Shown here one piece after another: positions 34,068 through 43,021 of a DNA stretch of 64,000 nt. The notes beneath the pieces are model-generated. The model searched no databases and had not been told where the DNA came from. It saw only the letters and a list, made by a program, of their open reading frames with translations. The translations under genes were made by a program, and so were the position numbers. The DNA lies in assembly GCA_945902745.1 (NCBI GenBank), contig CAMDNE010000015.1, forward strand, positions 1 through 64,000. Reading direction: 5' to 3'. The first letter of the stretch is position 1, and each line of letters begins with the position of its first letter. The stretch is from Chitinophaga pinensis. Its GTDB lineage: Bacteria; Bacteroidota; Bacteroidia; Flavobacteriales_D; Crocinitomicaceae.

Positions 34068-37000
34068 TTAATGTATTATACTGATTGGGCCATTATATAC
34101 TGTTGAAGCTTCATCGTTCAACTCAATTTTATAAAAATATGTTCCCATTGGTAATTGTTCTCCATTAAATGTTCCATCCCAAGGGTCTTCATAACCAATC
34201 GATTCAAAAATGATTGAACCCCATCTATTAAATATAAGGACTCTGCATTTTGGGTAAACTTTTTCTAAATAGTTAATAACAAAAAGATCGTTTTTACCAT
34301 CCAAATTAGGCGTAATTACAGTTGGGAAAATAGGATTAAACCCATCACAAAGCGACGTGATAATTGTTATCGTATCAGCTGTGCTATTGCATAATGGATG
34401 TTCCAATTTGTATACTAAAATATTGGTTCCTATACCAAGATTTTCGACAGTTGTAGTGGGTGAATGAATATTTTCCAAAAGACCTGATCCAGAGATGAAT
34501 ATCCATGTAGCCGTTTGATCTATTGCTGGAATTGTGCCATTAAGACTAAATAGTTGATTCTCTAGACAAATTGTTGTGTCTTGTTCATTGATTGTAGCTT
34601 GTGGAGATGAGTATACATGCATTGTATCCGACGTTGTAGGACATGCCCCACTAGTAATTAACCAAATGAATTGATTCCAACCTGAGCCTAAATTACTTGC
34701 TGTTGAAGTAGCAGAATTAACATCACTTATAGTCGCTCCTAGATTAGTGGTCCAGGTGCCAATTCCATATAATGGGACATTTGCTGTTAAATCAACTGAA
34801 AATGAATTACAAGCATAAACTGTATCCACGGTACTTGCTGTTAATGGTGAATGAGAAACAATTACTGAGATGGTGTCACTTGTACTTCCACATGACAGAG
34901 AAGATATTGTCCAAACAAAAACATTTGTTCCGTAACCTAAGTTATTTACCCCTGTTAAATTTGCAAACTGATTGTTAAATATTCCTTGTCCACTTAAAAG
35001 AGTCCATTCCCCTGTTCCGCTTGTAACAGGAATAGCCTCAATAACGGCGCTGTTAATGTCACACAACGAAATCGTATCAACTAAAATACTTGCTGCTGAG
35101 GGAAAATCTAAAACTTCTACTTGAAATGAACACGTTTGTGAATTAGCAGAAGAATCTTCTACAGTATAACTTAACGTTGTTATTCCAACTGGAAAAACAT
35201 CACCAGAACTAAAACCTGTTGCATCTGTTTGAGTTAAAAACGCAAAACAATTATCACCAAAAGTTGGGTCAAGATATGTGACAACTGGATTACACGTGCT
35301 AATATTTGATGGGCAGTTAATTGTAGGCATTATTCCTTCTATAACCGTAATGTTAAAAGTGCATTGAGCAAGATTTCCTCCAGCATCCATTACCTCTAAT
35401 TGAATTGGTTGTGTTCCTGACTGAATAATTGTTCCTGGCGCTGGCGTTTGTGTAATTGAATAGCCAGGACAATTATCAAGAACCAATGCAGTTGAACCAA
35501 AATTAATTATGGTATAATCACAGTTCACACCATTGTTAATTGGTGCAGGTGAAGGACATGTTATTAAAGGTGCCTCAGTATCAAAAGGGGTCATCATTGT
35601 TATGCACGTTGAACTATTTCCATTTTGATCTGCTAAAGTGATTAAAACTGCTGTCAATCCAGTTGATAAACTTCCTACAATTGGATTTTGTGTAATTGTC
35701 ATATTTGCCAAACTACTGCAATTGTCAGTTCCTGTAATTAAACCACTTACATCTGGAATGTTATATTGACAACTTGAATTAATAGCAATATCAAGAGTTG
35801 AAGGACACGTTAAAACTGGATCAGTATTATCAATTACAACAGCAAAAAATGTACATGTTGCAATATTATTTGCTGCATCCGTAATTGTCATCGTGATTTG
35901 GGTATTTCCATTAATTGCACTGCTCGGTGCAGGTGATTGGTTAATAGTTAACTGCGCCAAGGAGGAACAATTATCACTTGCTGTTACAAGTGACGTGTAA
36001 TTGGAAATATTTCCAGAACAATTAACATCAACACTAACAGTTTGAGCTGATGGGCAAATCACAGTTGGGATTGTTTGATCTACAACAGTCAACTGATAAT
36101 TACAACTTGCAGAATTACCTGACAAATCAAAAACTGTCAGTGAAATTGTATGAGGACCGATTGGTAAAGCTGTCCCAATTGATGGTGATTGTGAATATGT
36201 CAAAGATGCAATTGATGTGCAATTGTCAGAAGCAGTCGCTAATGATGAAACATTTGGTAACAAATAATCACATGCCGAATTTGTACCGATAGAGGTATTT
36301 ACTGGGCATGTTATTGTTGGATTTGTAGCATCTATTGGGGTTGCTGTAAATGAACACGTGCCTGAATTTCCAGACTCATCAGTTCCAGTCATTGTAACTG
36401 TAACTGCACCATTAAATGTTGTTGTTGCAATAGGGGATTGAATATAGGTTATATCTGTTGTGAAGAAACAATTTTCAATATGAGAAGTTAAAGGTATAAA
36501 ATTCGATAAAGTCGCAAAACAACTTGCATTCATATTGATTGTCTGATTCGATGGACAAACAAGTTGTGGACGTATCGTATCAATAACCGTTTGAATAAAA
36601 CTACAAGATTTTGAATTACCTGCTTGATCAGTAGCGGTTAAAACTACCGTTTGGTTAGTTGACGTAAATGTACCTCCAACTGGCGTTTGAGTAAATGTCA
36701 TCAATGCAGCAGAAGAAGTACAATTGTCTGTCCAACTTAAAGTTGAAGTGAAATCAGGAATTGAAGTTTGACAAGAGGCATTTAAATACCTAATTGATGG
36801 CACTGGACAAATGACATTGGGTTTGATTGTGTCAATTAAGTTAACAGTAAAAACGCATGATCTTGGAGTGCTAGGTATACCGCCAGAAACTGTAAGTGTT
36901 ATTAGTTGATTTGCAGAAATAAGGGTTCCTGAACTAGGAGACTGGCTTACTGCAAGTAATGCATTTGAAACACAATTATCATGCACAACAGCTAATCCTG

Positions 37001-38189
37001 TATAGTCCAATATGTTTGCTTGACAGCTATTATTAGCATAAATCAATTGATTTATTGGGCAAATTATTGTTGGTAATATAGTATCAACTGTAGTAGTGCT
37101 AAATAAACAAGTCGCGAAATTTCCTGAAGCATCTGTTGCTGTTATTGTTACTGGTGTAACAACTGCTTGACCATTGATAACCTGCCCAACAGGAGGGTTT
37201 TGAGTGTAAATTAAGGGTCCGGAACAATTATCTATTGCAGACGCTGCAGTCATATAATTTGCTATTAAACCATCACAATTACTATTAACATAAATATTCG
37301 TTGCACCCGGACATTGCGTAAAAACTGGAGGGTTTAAATCAACTATATTTAAAGAAAAAGAACATTGTGAAGTATTGCCTGCTTCGTCCATCGCTGAAAG
37401 AGTAACAGTCATAGAATTTCCAGGAGTTATAGGAATTAAAGAAAATTCAAGAGGTACTTGTGTTACTAAAATATTTGCAGAATCTGTACAGTTATCAGAA
37501 AGTGAAATCATTCCTTTCGTATAATCATCTGCAAAAGCCACACATGCCGAATTAACAGGTTGAGTAATACTTGTTGGACAGATTATAGTTGGATTAACAG
37601 TATCTGTTCCAGTTACTTTGAAGTTGTCAATTGCTAATGGAAAACCATTGATTACATTGTTGTCATAGGTGAATCGTACACCTAATAAAAAAGTTGAAAA
37701 ATTTAAACCCACTGGCAATGAAATGGTTGTTGTAGTCCATGCAGTTGACATTGCAAAATTCGCACCCACTGGAATCCATGTTGCACCGCCATTTGTACTA
37801 TAGATTAATTCTGCAAAATCTTGAGATAAAACACCTTGAATTCTGTAATCGAAAGTTGCTTGCAAATTCGAAGCACAATTCCCTACAATAGTAGTATATG
37901 CAATTGCTTGTTTCACTCCAGATGCTGAGTTAGTATAAGAATATTGGTCTTGATTTCCAATACCACAACCTAAACCAACTCCACCTTCTGAAATATGAAA
38001 AGCAGTAACTCCTGCGCCACCAGGGCCATTTCCAGGGCACGAACTTTTTTTCCATTGATTTGGCGCAAGATCACCAGAAATTGACCAATCAACAAATGGT
38101 GGTTCAAAATCTGCAGAATAAAGGGTGGTTTGCCCATTCGCATTCATAGCAAAAAGAACAATTGAAGTAATAATTATATAGCGCAACAT
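34068..38189 (-). CDS. Secreted T9SS type B protein with about ten HYR-like repeats
   Basis: The 1373-residue protein has a signal peptide (to about residue 20) and an N-terminal beta domain resembling a MAM- or lectin-like jelly roll (about 25-195). About ten HYR-like repeats of roughly 85 residues follow, each starting PTIICP or a close variant with conserved Cys pairs and a DNC motif. After these come three repeats of about 80 residues with TWxxxSG, and then a C-terminal gliding-motility-type (CHU_C) sorting domain with TPNLDGKNDLF and FNRWG (about 1285-1373). It should be exported by T9SS and attached to or released from the surface. An adhesive role is inferred. The PorP/SprF gene follows. 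Confidence 0.9.
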   Translation of the reverse strand: MLRYIIITSIVLFAMNANGQTTLYSADFEPPFVDWSISGDLAPNQWKKSSCPGNGPGGAGVTAFHISEGGVGLGCGIGNQDQYSYTNSASGVKQAIAYTTIVGNCASNLQATFDYRIQGVLSQDFAELIYSTNGGATWIPVGANFAMSTAWTTTTISLPVGLNFSTFLLGVRFTYDNNVINGFPLAIDNFKVTGTDTVNPTIICPTSITQPVNSACVAFADDYTKGMISLSDNCTDSANILVTQVPLEFSLIPITPGNSMTVTLSAMDEAGNTSQCSFSLNIVDLNPPVFTQCPGATNIYVNSNCDGLIANYMTAASAIDNCSGPLIYTQNPPVGQVINGQAVVTPVTITATDASGNFATCLFSTTTVDTILPTIICPINQLIYANNSCQANILDYTGLAVVHDNCVSNALLAVSQSPSSGTLISANQLITLTVSGGIPSTPRSCVFTVNLIDTIKPNVICPVPSIRYLNASCQTSIPDFTSTLSWTDNCTSSAALMTFTQTPVGGTFTSTNQTVVLTATDQAGNSKSCSFIQTVIDTIRPQLVCPSNQTINMNASCFATLSNFIPLTSHIENCFFTTDITYIQSPIATTTFNGAVTVTMTGTDESGNSGTCSFTATPIDATNPTITCPVNTSIGTNSACDYLLPNVSSLATASDNCTSIASLTYSQSPSIGTALPIGPHTISLTVFDLSGNSASCNYQLTVVDQTIPTVICPSAQTVSVDVNCSGNISNYTSLVTASDNCSSLAQLTINQSPAPSSAINGNTQITMTITDAANNIATCTFFAVVIDNTDPVLTCPSTLDIAINSSCQYNIPDVSGLITGTDNCSSLANMTITQNPIVGSLSTGLTAVLITLADQNGNSSTCITMMTPFDTEAPLITCPSPAPINNGVNCDYTIINFGSTALVLDNCPGYSITQTPAPGTIIQSGTQPIQLEVMDAGGNLAQCTFNITVIEGIMPTINCPSNISTCNPVVTYLDPTFGDNCFAFLTQTDATGFSSGDVFPVGITTLSYTVEDSSANSQTCSFQVEVLDFPSAASILVDTISLCDINSAVIEAIPVTSGTGEWTLLSGQGIFNNQFANLTGVNNLGYGTNVFVWTISSLSCGSTSDTISVIVSHSPLTASTVDTVYACNSFSVDLTANVPLYGIGTWTTNLGATISDVNSATSTASNLGSGWNQFIWLITSGACPTTSDTMHVYSSPQATINEQDTTICLENQLFSLNGTIPAIDQTATWIFISGSGLLENIHSPTTTVENLGIGTNILVYKLEHPLCNSTADTITIITSLCDGFNPIFPTVITPNLDGKNDLFVINYLEKVYPKCRVLIFNRWGSIIFESIGYEDPWDGTFNGEQLPMGTYFYKIELNDEASTVYNGPISIIH

Positions 38190-38224
38190 AGTTTGTAATT
38201 ATGTGGTTTATTTTTTTAAGGTTA

Positions 38225-38232
38225 CAAAGATA
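38225..38232 (-). promoter_or_regulatory. Candidate -7 element of the HYR-repeat protein gene
   Basis: The minus strand reads TATCTTTG, a match to TAnnTTTG, 35 nt before the start codon at 38189. Immediately upstream is a 22-bp palindrome that would occupy the spacer. Confidence 0.5.
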
Positions 38233-38252
38233 TAAAACAGAACTGTTTTATA
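38231..38252. promoter_or_regulatory. 22-bp palindrome, likely operator
   Basis: Two perfect 10-bp arms, TATAAAACAG and CTGTTTTATA, flank a 2-nt AA centre. The palindrome overlaps the outer end of the -7 element of the HYR-repeat/PorP operon and lies between the expected -7 and -33 elements. This is where a dimeric repressor would block transcription. There is no T-tract arrangement pointing to a terminator. Confidence 0.55.
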
Positions 38253-38470
38253 ACAGTTTTAACGTTGTAGCTTTTCAACAATTCAAGCTTGTTATCATTA
38301 TATTATGAGTTTGAATCTCTCGATTAATAGAAAAATTTTATTTATTAATTAGCATCTTTTTTTTAAGAAATCCAATAAAGTTTGAAATCAACAATTCATT
38401 TGCTAATAACTTTTTATAGGTCTTAGAATAAACAAGATGATTTACATCTAATTTCGTCAAAACTAATTGC

Positions 38471-39436
38471 ATGAAGACGGTAGGTATTTTTTGTGGTGGA
38501 TTTTCATCAGAATGGGAAATTTCTTTGAAAAGTGCCCAAACAATTCAAGATAATTTTCCGAAAAATTTTTCAACGGTGAAAATTGTTGTGGAAAAGGATA
38601 ACTGGTTCGCTTTAATTGGGGAAGATTCTTTTCCTTTTGATTTAAACACGATGACTTTCAATGATGGAAAGTTGATGAAAATAGATTTAGGTATCGTTTA
38701 TATTCATGGGGATCCTGGAGAAAATGGTAAAATTCAAGCCTTGCTTGAAATGAAAAACATTCCTTATTTAAATTCAGGACCTTTAGCATCTGCGTTATCT
38801 TTTGATAAATGGTATTGCAATCAATTTTTGAAAGGATTTGGAATTAAAGTAGCAAAATCATTGTTTTTGATGCAAATTAATCAAGTTTCCCCTGAAAAAA
38901 TTATTGAAGAATTGGGATTACCGGTTTTTGTTAAACCATCAGATTCAGGTTCTAGTTATGGCATCTCTAAAGTGAAAGCGTTAACCGAAATGTTGCCGGC
39001 TTTAGAAAAAGCATTTAAAGAAGGACGCACGGTTGTTGTTGAATCATTTTTGGATGGCACTGAAGTTACATGTGGAGTTTACCGCCGAAAGAATGGGGTT
39101 TATGCACTGCCGCTTACAGAAATAGCTTCTGAAAATGAATACTTTGATTACGAAGCGAAATATTTAGGAAAATCTCAAGAAATAACACCAGCTCGAGTTG
39201 ATGATGAAATTAGGGCTGAAGTTCAAAAACAAGCTAAATTTATTTATGAATTGTTGCAGTTAAAATCCATCGCAAGAATTGATTTTATGATTGTGGATGA
39301 TGTGCCAAATGTCATAGAAGTTAATACTACTCCTGGATTTTCATCTGCGAGTATTGTTCCTCAAATGATCAAATGTGACGGTGGAAACATACATGATTTT
39401 TGGCAAGAAATAATTGAGGTTGAGCTTAATCTTTAA
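38471..39436 (+). CDS. ddl: D-alanine--D-alanine ligase
   Basis: The 321-residue ATP-grasp protein begins MKTVGIFCGGFSSEWEISLKSA, the normal Ddl start with the GG.SSE..IS motif. It has the SDSGSSYGISK ATP-binding loop (about residues 157-167) and ends with the DVPNVIEVNTTPGFSSAS metal-binding motif near residue 280. It joins two D-Ala for peptidoglycan precursors. It converges with the PBP4-like peptidase gene (12 bp between stops), another cell-wall gene. Confidence 0.95.
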   Translation: MKTVGIFCGGFSSEWEISLKSAQTIQDNFPKNFSTVKIVVEKDNWFALIGEDSFPFDLNTMTFNDGKLMKIDLGIVYIHGDPGENGKIQALLEMKNIPYLNSGPLASALSFDKWYCNQFLKGFGIKVAKSLFLMQINQVSPEKIIEELGLPVFVKPSDSGSSYGISKVKALTEMLPALEKAFKEGRTVVVESFLDGTEVTCGVYRRKNGVYALPLTEIASENEYFDYEAKYLGKSQEITPARVDDEIRAEVQKQAKFIYELLQLKSIARIDFMIVDDVPNVIEVNTTPGFSSASIVPQMIKCDGGNIHDFWQEIIEVELNL

Positions 39437-39448
39437 ATTTGGAAGTAG

Positions 39449-40915
39449 TCAATAAACGGCTAATGTATTTAAAACTTTTTCCATTTTTTCAACAGTGGCA
39501 TTACTGCTATTGTTAAAGTTGCTAATTGTTAATGCGAACGCTATTTTCTTTCCAGACTTAGAATTTATATATCCGGCATAAGATTTTATTCGTGACATTG
39601 TCCCGCTCTTTGCAACCACTCTGCCTTCTCCCGGTTGATCTTTACATAATCCACTGATTGTTCCTGATTTCCCTGCAACTGGAAGTGTTGAGAAATAGAC
39701 AGAATGATTTTTAGAAAGGGACATTGCTTTTAAAAGACTACAATAATGAGCTGCTGAAATTCCATTTGACCGAGAGAGTCCGCTTCCATCAGTCAAGTTT
39801 AATCCGTTAAAACTAAATTTTTCCGCCCAATATTTTTCTATTTGTTTCAAACCTTCCTCCGTACTTCCATTCCCCGTCAATTTGTATCCAACTAAGCAAA
39901 CAAGTTCTTCGGCCAATAAAGTAATACTTTTCATATTTGTCAATGTCGCAATTTCCGATATTTTTTGTCCTTTATTACTGTAAATTAATTTGTAATTGGT
40001 TTGATATCTGTTTTTAAGAATTAGATTTTCTTGTCGTACCGATTTAGCACCTTCTTTCACACTAATTCCTACTGAATTCAATTGTTGTGTTAACTCATAA
40101 GCTAATTGAAATTCAGGATCCGGTAAACTGCCTTTCACTTCAAATGATACTTGGTTTAGAGGCAATGATCCATTAGAAAATCTATCCAAACAATATGGTC
40201 CTCCAAAAATGTAGGAGTGGTCACCTGAAACATTATCAGAAGTAATATAATTGTGAAACACTAAGTTTTGAACGGTTGGGAATGTAGATAACAATTCCGT
40301 TTTTGCTCCAGGATAACTTCCCGTTTTAAAAACGAATTTCAACATGTTGTCGAAGAGACAAATTCCAGAAGGTCCAGCTCCATAGTAATTCCCCATGTCT
40401 GACCAATTCCATCCATCGGGCACCCCTAAATAGCCGAATTCGGATCCGTCACCATAAATACTCCCCGTAATAGTTTTTATTCCTAATTTTTTTATCGTGT
40501 CTGCCCATGTAAGAAGGAAATCTCTTTGATGACCTTCATCATGAAAATATTTACTTCCAAGTGTCATGTCTCCACCTCCTCTAATCCAAATATTGCCTGT
40601 TAATGTTCCTTCCTTATCAATGCTTCCATCTAGGTATATGCGTGTTTCTGGCCGATAATTTGCACCTAATATCTCAATTGCAGAGGCAGTTGAAAAAAGT
40701 TTGGCAGTGGAAGCAGAAGCCAAGGATAAATTTGGATTGTGTGCAGCGATTTGAACCCCAGTTGCAAGGTCAATTGCTTGAAATGAAATACCTGCATTTA
40801 TGAATTCTGGAGAATTAGCCATTGAATTAATTGCAGTTTGAACAGTGTTTTGAGCGGTTACTGATTCTAAACTAGTTAAAAAATAGAATATTATAAGTAA
40901 TCTTAGTATCTTCAT
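39449..40915 (-). CDS. dacB: D-alanyl-D-alanine carboxypeptidase/endopeptidase (PBP4, DacB type)
   Basis: The 488-residue protein has a signal peptide (to about residue 21) and the penicillin-binding motifs of class C PBPs: S-T-A-K in LASASTAKLFS (about 65-75), the SxN motif in SRSNGISA (about 375-382) and K-S-G-T (twice in the tail: GKSGTISG and AKSGTMSR). The long insertion between the first two motifs is typical of PBP4. It trims peptide cross-links in the periplasm. No lipobox or membrane anchor is seen. Confidence 0.93.
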   Translation of the reverse strand: MKILRLLIIFYFLTSLESVTAQNTVQTAINSMANSPEFINAGISFQAIDLATGVQIAAHNPNLSLASASTAKLFSTASAIEILGANYRPETRIYLDGSIDKEGTLTGNIWIRGGGDMTLGSKYFHDEGHQRDFLLTWADTIKKLGIKTITGSIYGDGSEFGYLGVPDGWNWSDMGNYYGAGPSGICLFDNMLKFVFKTGSYPGAKTELLSTFPTVQNLVFHNYITSDNVSGDHSYIFGGPYCLDRFSNGSLPLNQVSFEVKGSLPDPEFQLAYELTQQLNSVGISVKEGAKSVRQENLILKNRYQTNYKLIYSNKGQKISEIATLTNMKSITLLAEELVCLVGYKLTGNGSTEEGLKQIEKYWAEKFSFNGLNLTDGSGLSRSNGISAAHYCSLLKAMSLSKNHSVYFSTLPVAGKSGTISGLCKDQPGEGRVVAKSGTMSRIKSYAGYINSKSGKKIAFALTISNFNNSSNATVEKMEKVLNTLAVY

Positions 40916-41064
40916 CCCGTAAAAATTTAAGTAAAATTCATCATTCTTCTTGTTTGTTTTTCAAGTTGTACAAAAAATTGTCAACATTTGATTGAATGAA
41001 ACAATTATAGAATGATTTTGTAGTTATTTAAAAACAAAAACAAAGCCATTTCTGAAAAAACAAA

Positions 41065-42252
41065 ATGGAGTCGAAGAAAAAAATAAAAGTACTAAGGATT
41101 ATTAATCGTTTTAATATTGGTGGACCAACATATAATGCCACTTTTTTAACAAGATTTATTTCAGATGATTTTGAGACTTTATTAGTAGGTGGTTTGCCAG
41201 ATGAAGGAGAAACTGATTCTCTCCATGTTTTAAAAGAATACGGAGTTGTGCCTTTGTTGATCGATGAAATGAAGCGTCAGCCAAGTTTTCAAAATGATAG
41301 AAAAGCTTATTTACGGATAAAAGAAATTATTAAGGAATATCAACCAAATATTGTTCATACACATGCTTCGAAAGCTGGAGCTCTAGGGAGGAAAGCTGCT
41401 TTAAATTGCAAAGTACCAATTATCGTTCATACTTTTCATGGTCATGTTTTTCATTCCTACTTTGGAAAGTTAAAAACAACCTTATTTAAATTAATTGAAC
41501 GTCGTTTGGCTAAAAAGTCGACAGGTATCATAGCAATTTCGGATTTGCAAAAAAAAGAACTATCAAAAGATCATAAAATTTGTAAAGACCATAAAATTAC
41601 TGTCATTCCATTGGGTTTTGATCTCAAAAAGTTTAATGATAATTTAGAAGTCAACAGAGAATTGACAAGAAAGAATTTTTCAATTGCAAAAGAAGAAATT
41701 GCCATAGCGATTGTAGGTAGATTAGCTCCGATTAAAAATCACCAATTTTTTCTGGATGTGATTCAAGAGATTTCAACTAAAATCTCAAAAAAAGTTGCAG
41801 TATTTATTGTTGGTGATGGATCAGAAAGAGAAGCGATTGAAAACAGAATTTCACAAATGAATTTAGGCGCTAATATTCGAGTCGAAATGACTTCTTGGAT
41901 TAAAGAAATCGGTGTTTTTAATGCAGGAATGGATATAATGTGTTTGACATCAAATAATGAGGGAACGCCAGTAAGTTTAATTGAAGCTCAAGCAGCATGC
42001 ATCCCAGTTATAACAACAGATGTCGGAGGTGTTAAAGATATTATTTTAGATGGAGAAACGGGCTTTATTGTACCTAAGAATTCTATTAAAAAATATACAG
42101 AAAAACTGCTTGTTTTAATTGAAGATGAAAATAAACGCAAAAAAATGTCACAAAATGGATGGTCTTTCGTAGAACATAAATTCCATTACACAACGCTTGT
42201 AAAAAATATGGAAACGTATTATAAAAAGTTGTTAAATGAAAAAAATAAATGA
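41065..42252 (+). CDS. Glycosyltransferase family 4 protein
   Basis: The 395-residue protein has the two Rossmann domains of GT-B fold. Family features include the N-terminal RIINRFNIGGPTYN glycine-rich loop (about residues 11-24), HTHASKAGALGR, and the E-x7-E type site near SNNEGTPVSLIEAQA (about 292-306) typical of GT4. It probably transfers a sugar from a nucleotide donor to a lipid-linked acceptor during surface polysaccharide synthesis. It is the first gene of the wza-wzc-rfbC-wecA-like operon and overlaps wza by 4 bp. Confidence 0.9.
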   Translation: MESKKKIKVLRIINRFNIGGPTYNATFLTRFISDDFETLLVGGLPDEGETDSLHVLKEYGVVPLLIDEMKRQPSFQNDRKAYLRIKEIIKEYQPNIVHTHASKAGALGRKAALNCKVPIIVHTFHGHVFHSYFGKLKTTLFKLIERRLAKKSTGIIAISDLQKKELSKDHKICKDHKITVIPLGFDLKKFNDNLEVNRELTRKNFSIAKEEIAIAIVGRLAPIKNHQFFLDVIQEISTKISKKVAVFIVGDGSEREAIENRISQMNLGANIRVEMTSWIKEIGVFNAGMDIMCLTSNNEGTPVSLIEAQAACIPVITTDVGGVKDIILDGETGFIVPKNSIKKYTEKLLVLIEDENKRKKMSQNGWSFVEHKFHYTTLVKNMETYYKKLLNEKNK

Positions 42253-43019
42253 GGTATAATAGAACCGTACGATTAATGACATTTATAACTGTTGGATTGA
42301 TTTTTCAGCAATGTGGCATTAATAGCAATATTATGTTTAAATCCGCCAAAGGAGAGCATGCTAATGCGGATACCATACCAATGACTCCATCAGAAGATTA
42401 TCAAATTTCGGTGGATGATAAATTGACTTTTTCATTGTCAACGAATAATGGTACTAAAATAATTGAATCGATGAGTGGTATTCAAAATGAAGGCATTGGT
42501 GGCGGAAATCGTTCAGAATATATTGTGCGTAAATCGGGGAAAGTTGAATTGCCAATTTTAGGGGAAGTTGCAGTTTTTGGTTTAACAATTCCGGAATGTG
42601 AGGACACACTTCAAAAACTTTTTTCCAAAGAGTACCAAGATCCATTTGTACAAGTTTCAATTACTAATCAGCGTGTTATTGTTTTTCCAGGAAATGGAAG
42701 TGATGCTAAAGTCATTCCTCTTACGAATTCAAACACGACTTTAATGGAAGCAATTGCTGCTGCTGGCGGAATTACGGAAAGAGGCAAGGCTAATACAATC
42801 AAATTAATGCGAAAGGAGAATGGTGTAAGAAAGATTTATGCCATTGATCTTTCAACTATTGATGGATTGAAGTTCGTAGACATGGTGGTGCAAGCTAATG
42901 ATTATATCTATGTTGAACCAAACCCAGAATTAGCGAAGGAAGTAGTCAAAGAGATTGCGCCTATTTTTGCAATTATTTCTAGTGCTCTTGTAATTTTCAC
43001 TGTCTTCACAAAACTTTAA
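42249..43019 (+). CDS. wza: Polysaccharide export protein (Wza-like, SLBB domain)
   Basis: The 256-residue protein has a lipoprotein-like signal (FQQCG, Cys22), a polysaccharide export domain (about residues 50-140, with DDKLTFSLSTNNG and GEVAVFGLTIPECE) and an SLBB domain (about 150-220). A hydrophobic C-terminal helix (about 235-254) follows. It forms the outer-membrane export channel with the Wzc-like protein encoded next. The gene overlaps the GT4 gene by 4 bp and precedes wzc by 2 bp. Confidence 0.9.
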   Translation: MRYNRTVRLMTFITVGLIFQQCGINSNIMFKSAKGEHANADTIPMTPSEDYQISVDDKLTFSLSTNNGTKIIESMSGIQNEGIGGGNRSEYIVRKSGKVELPILGEVAVFGLTIPECEDTLQKLFSKEYQDPFVQVSITNQRVIVFPGNGSDAKVIPLTNSNTTLMEAIAAAGGITERGKANTIKLMRKENGVRKIYAIDLSTIDGLKFVDMVVQANDYIYVEPNPELAKEVVKEIAPIFAIISSALVIFTVFTKL

Positions 43020-43021
43020 TT

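Noticed and set aside
34068-38189. Tandem repeat DNA in the 1373-residue protein gene
   Set aside because: The periodicity is at the protein level (HYR-like domains). Copies are too diverged in DNA to be a mobile or slippage-prone repeat.
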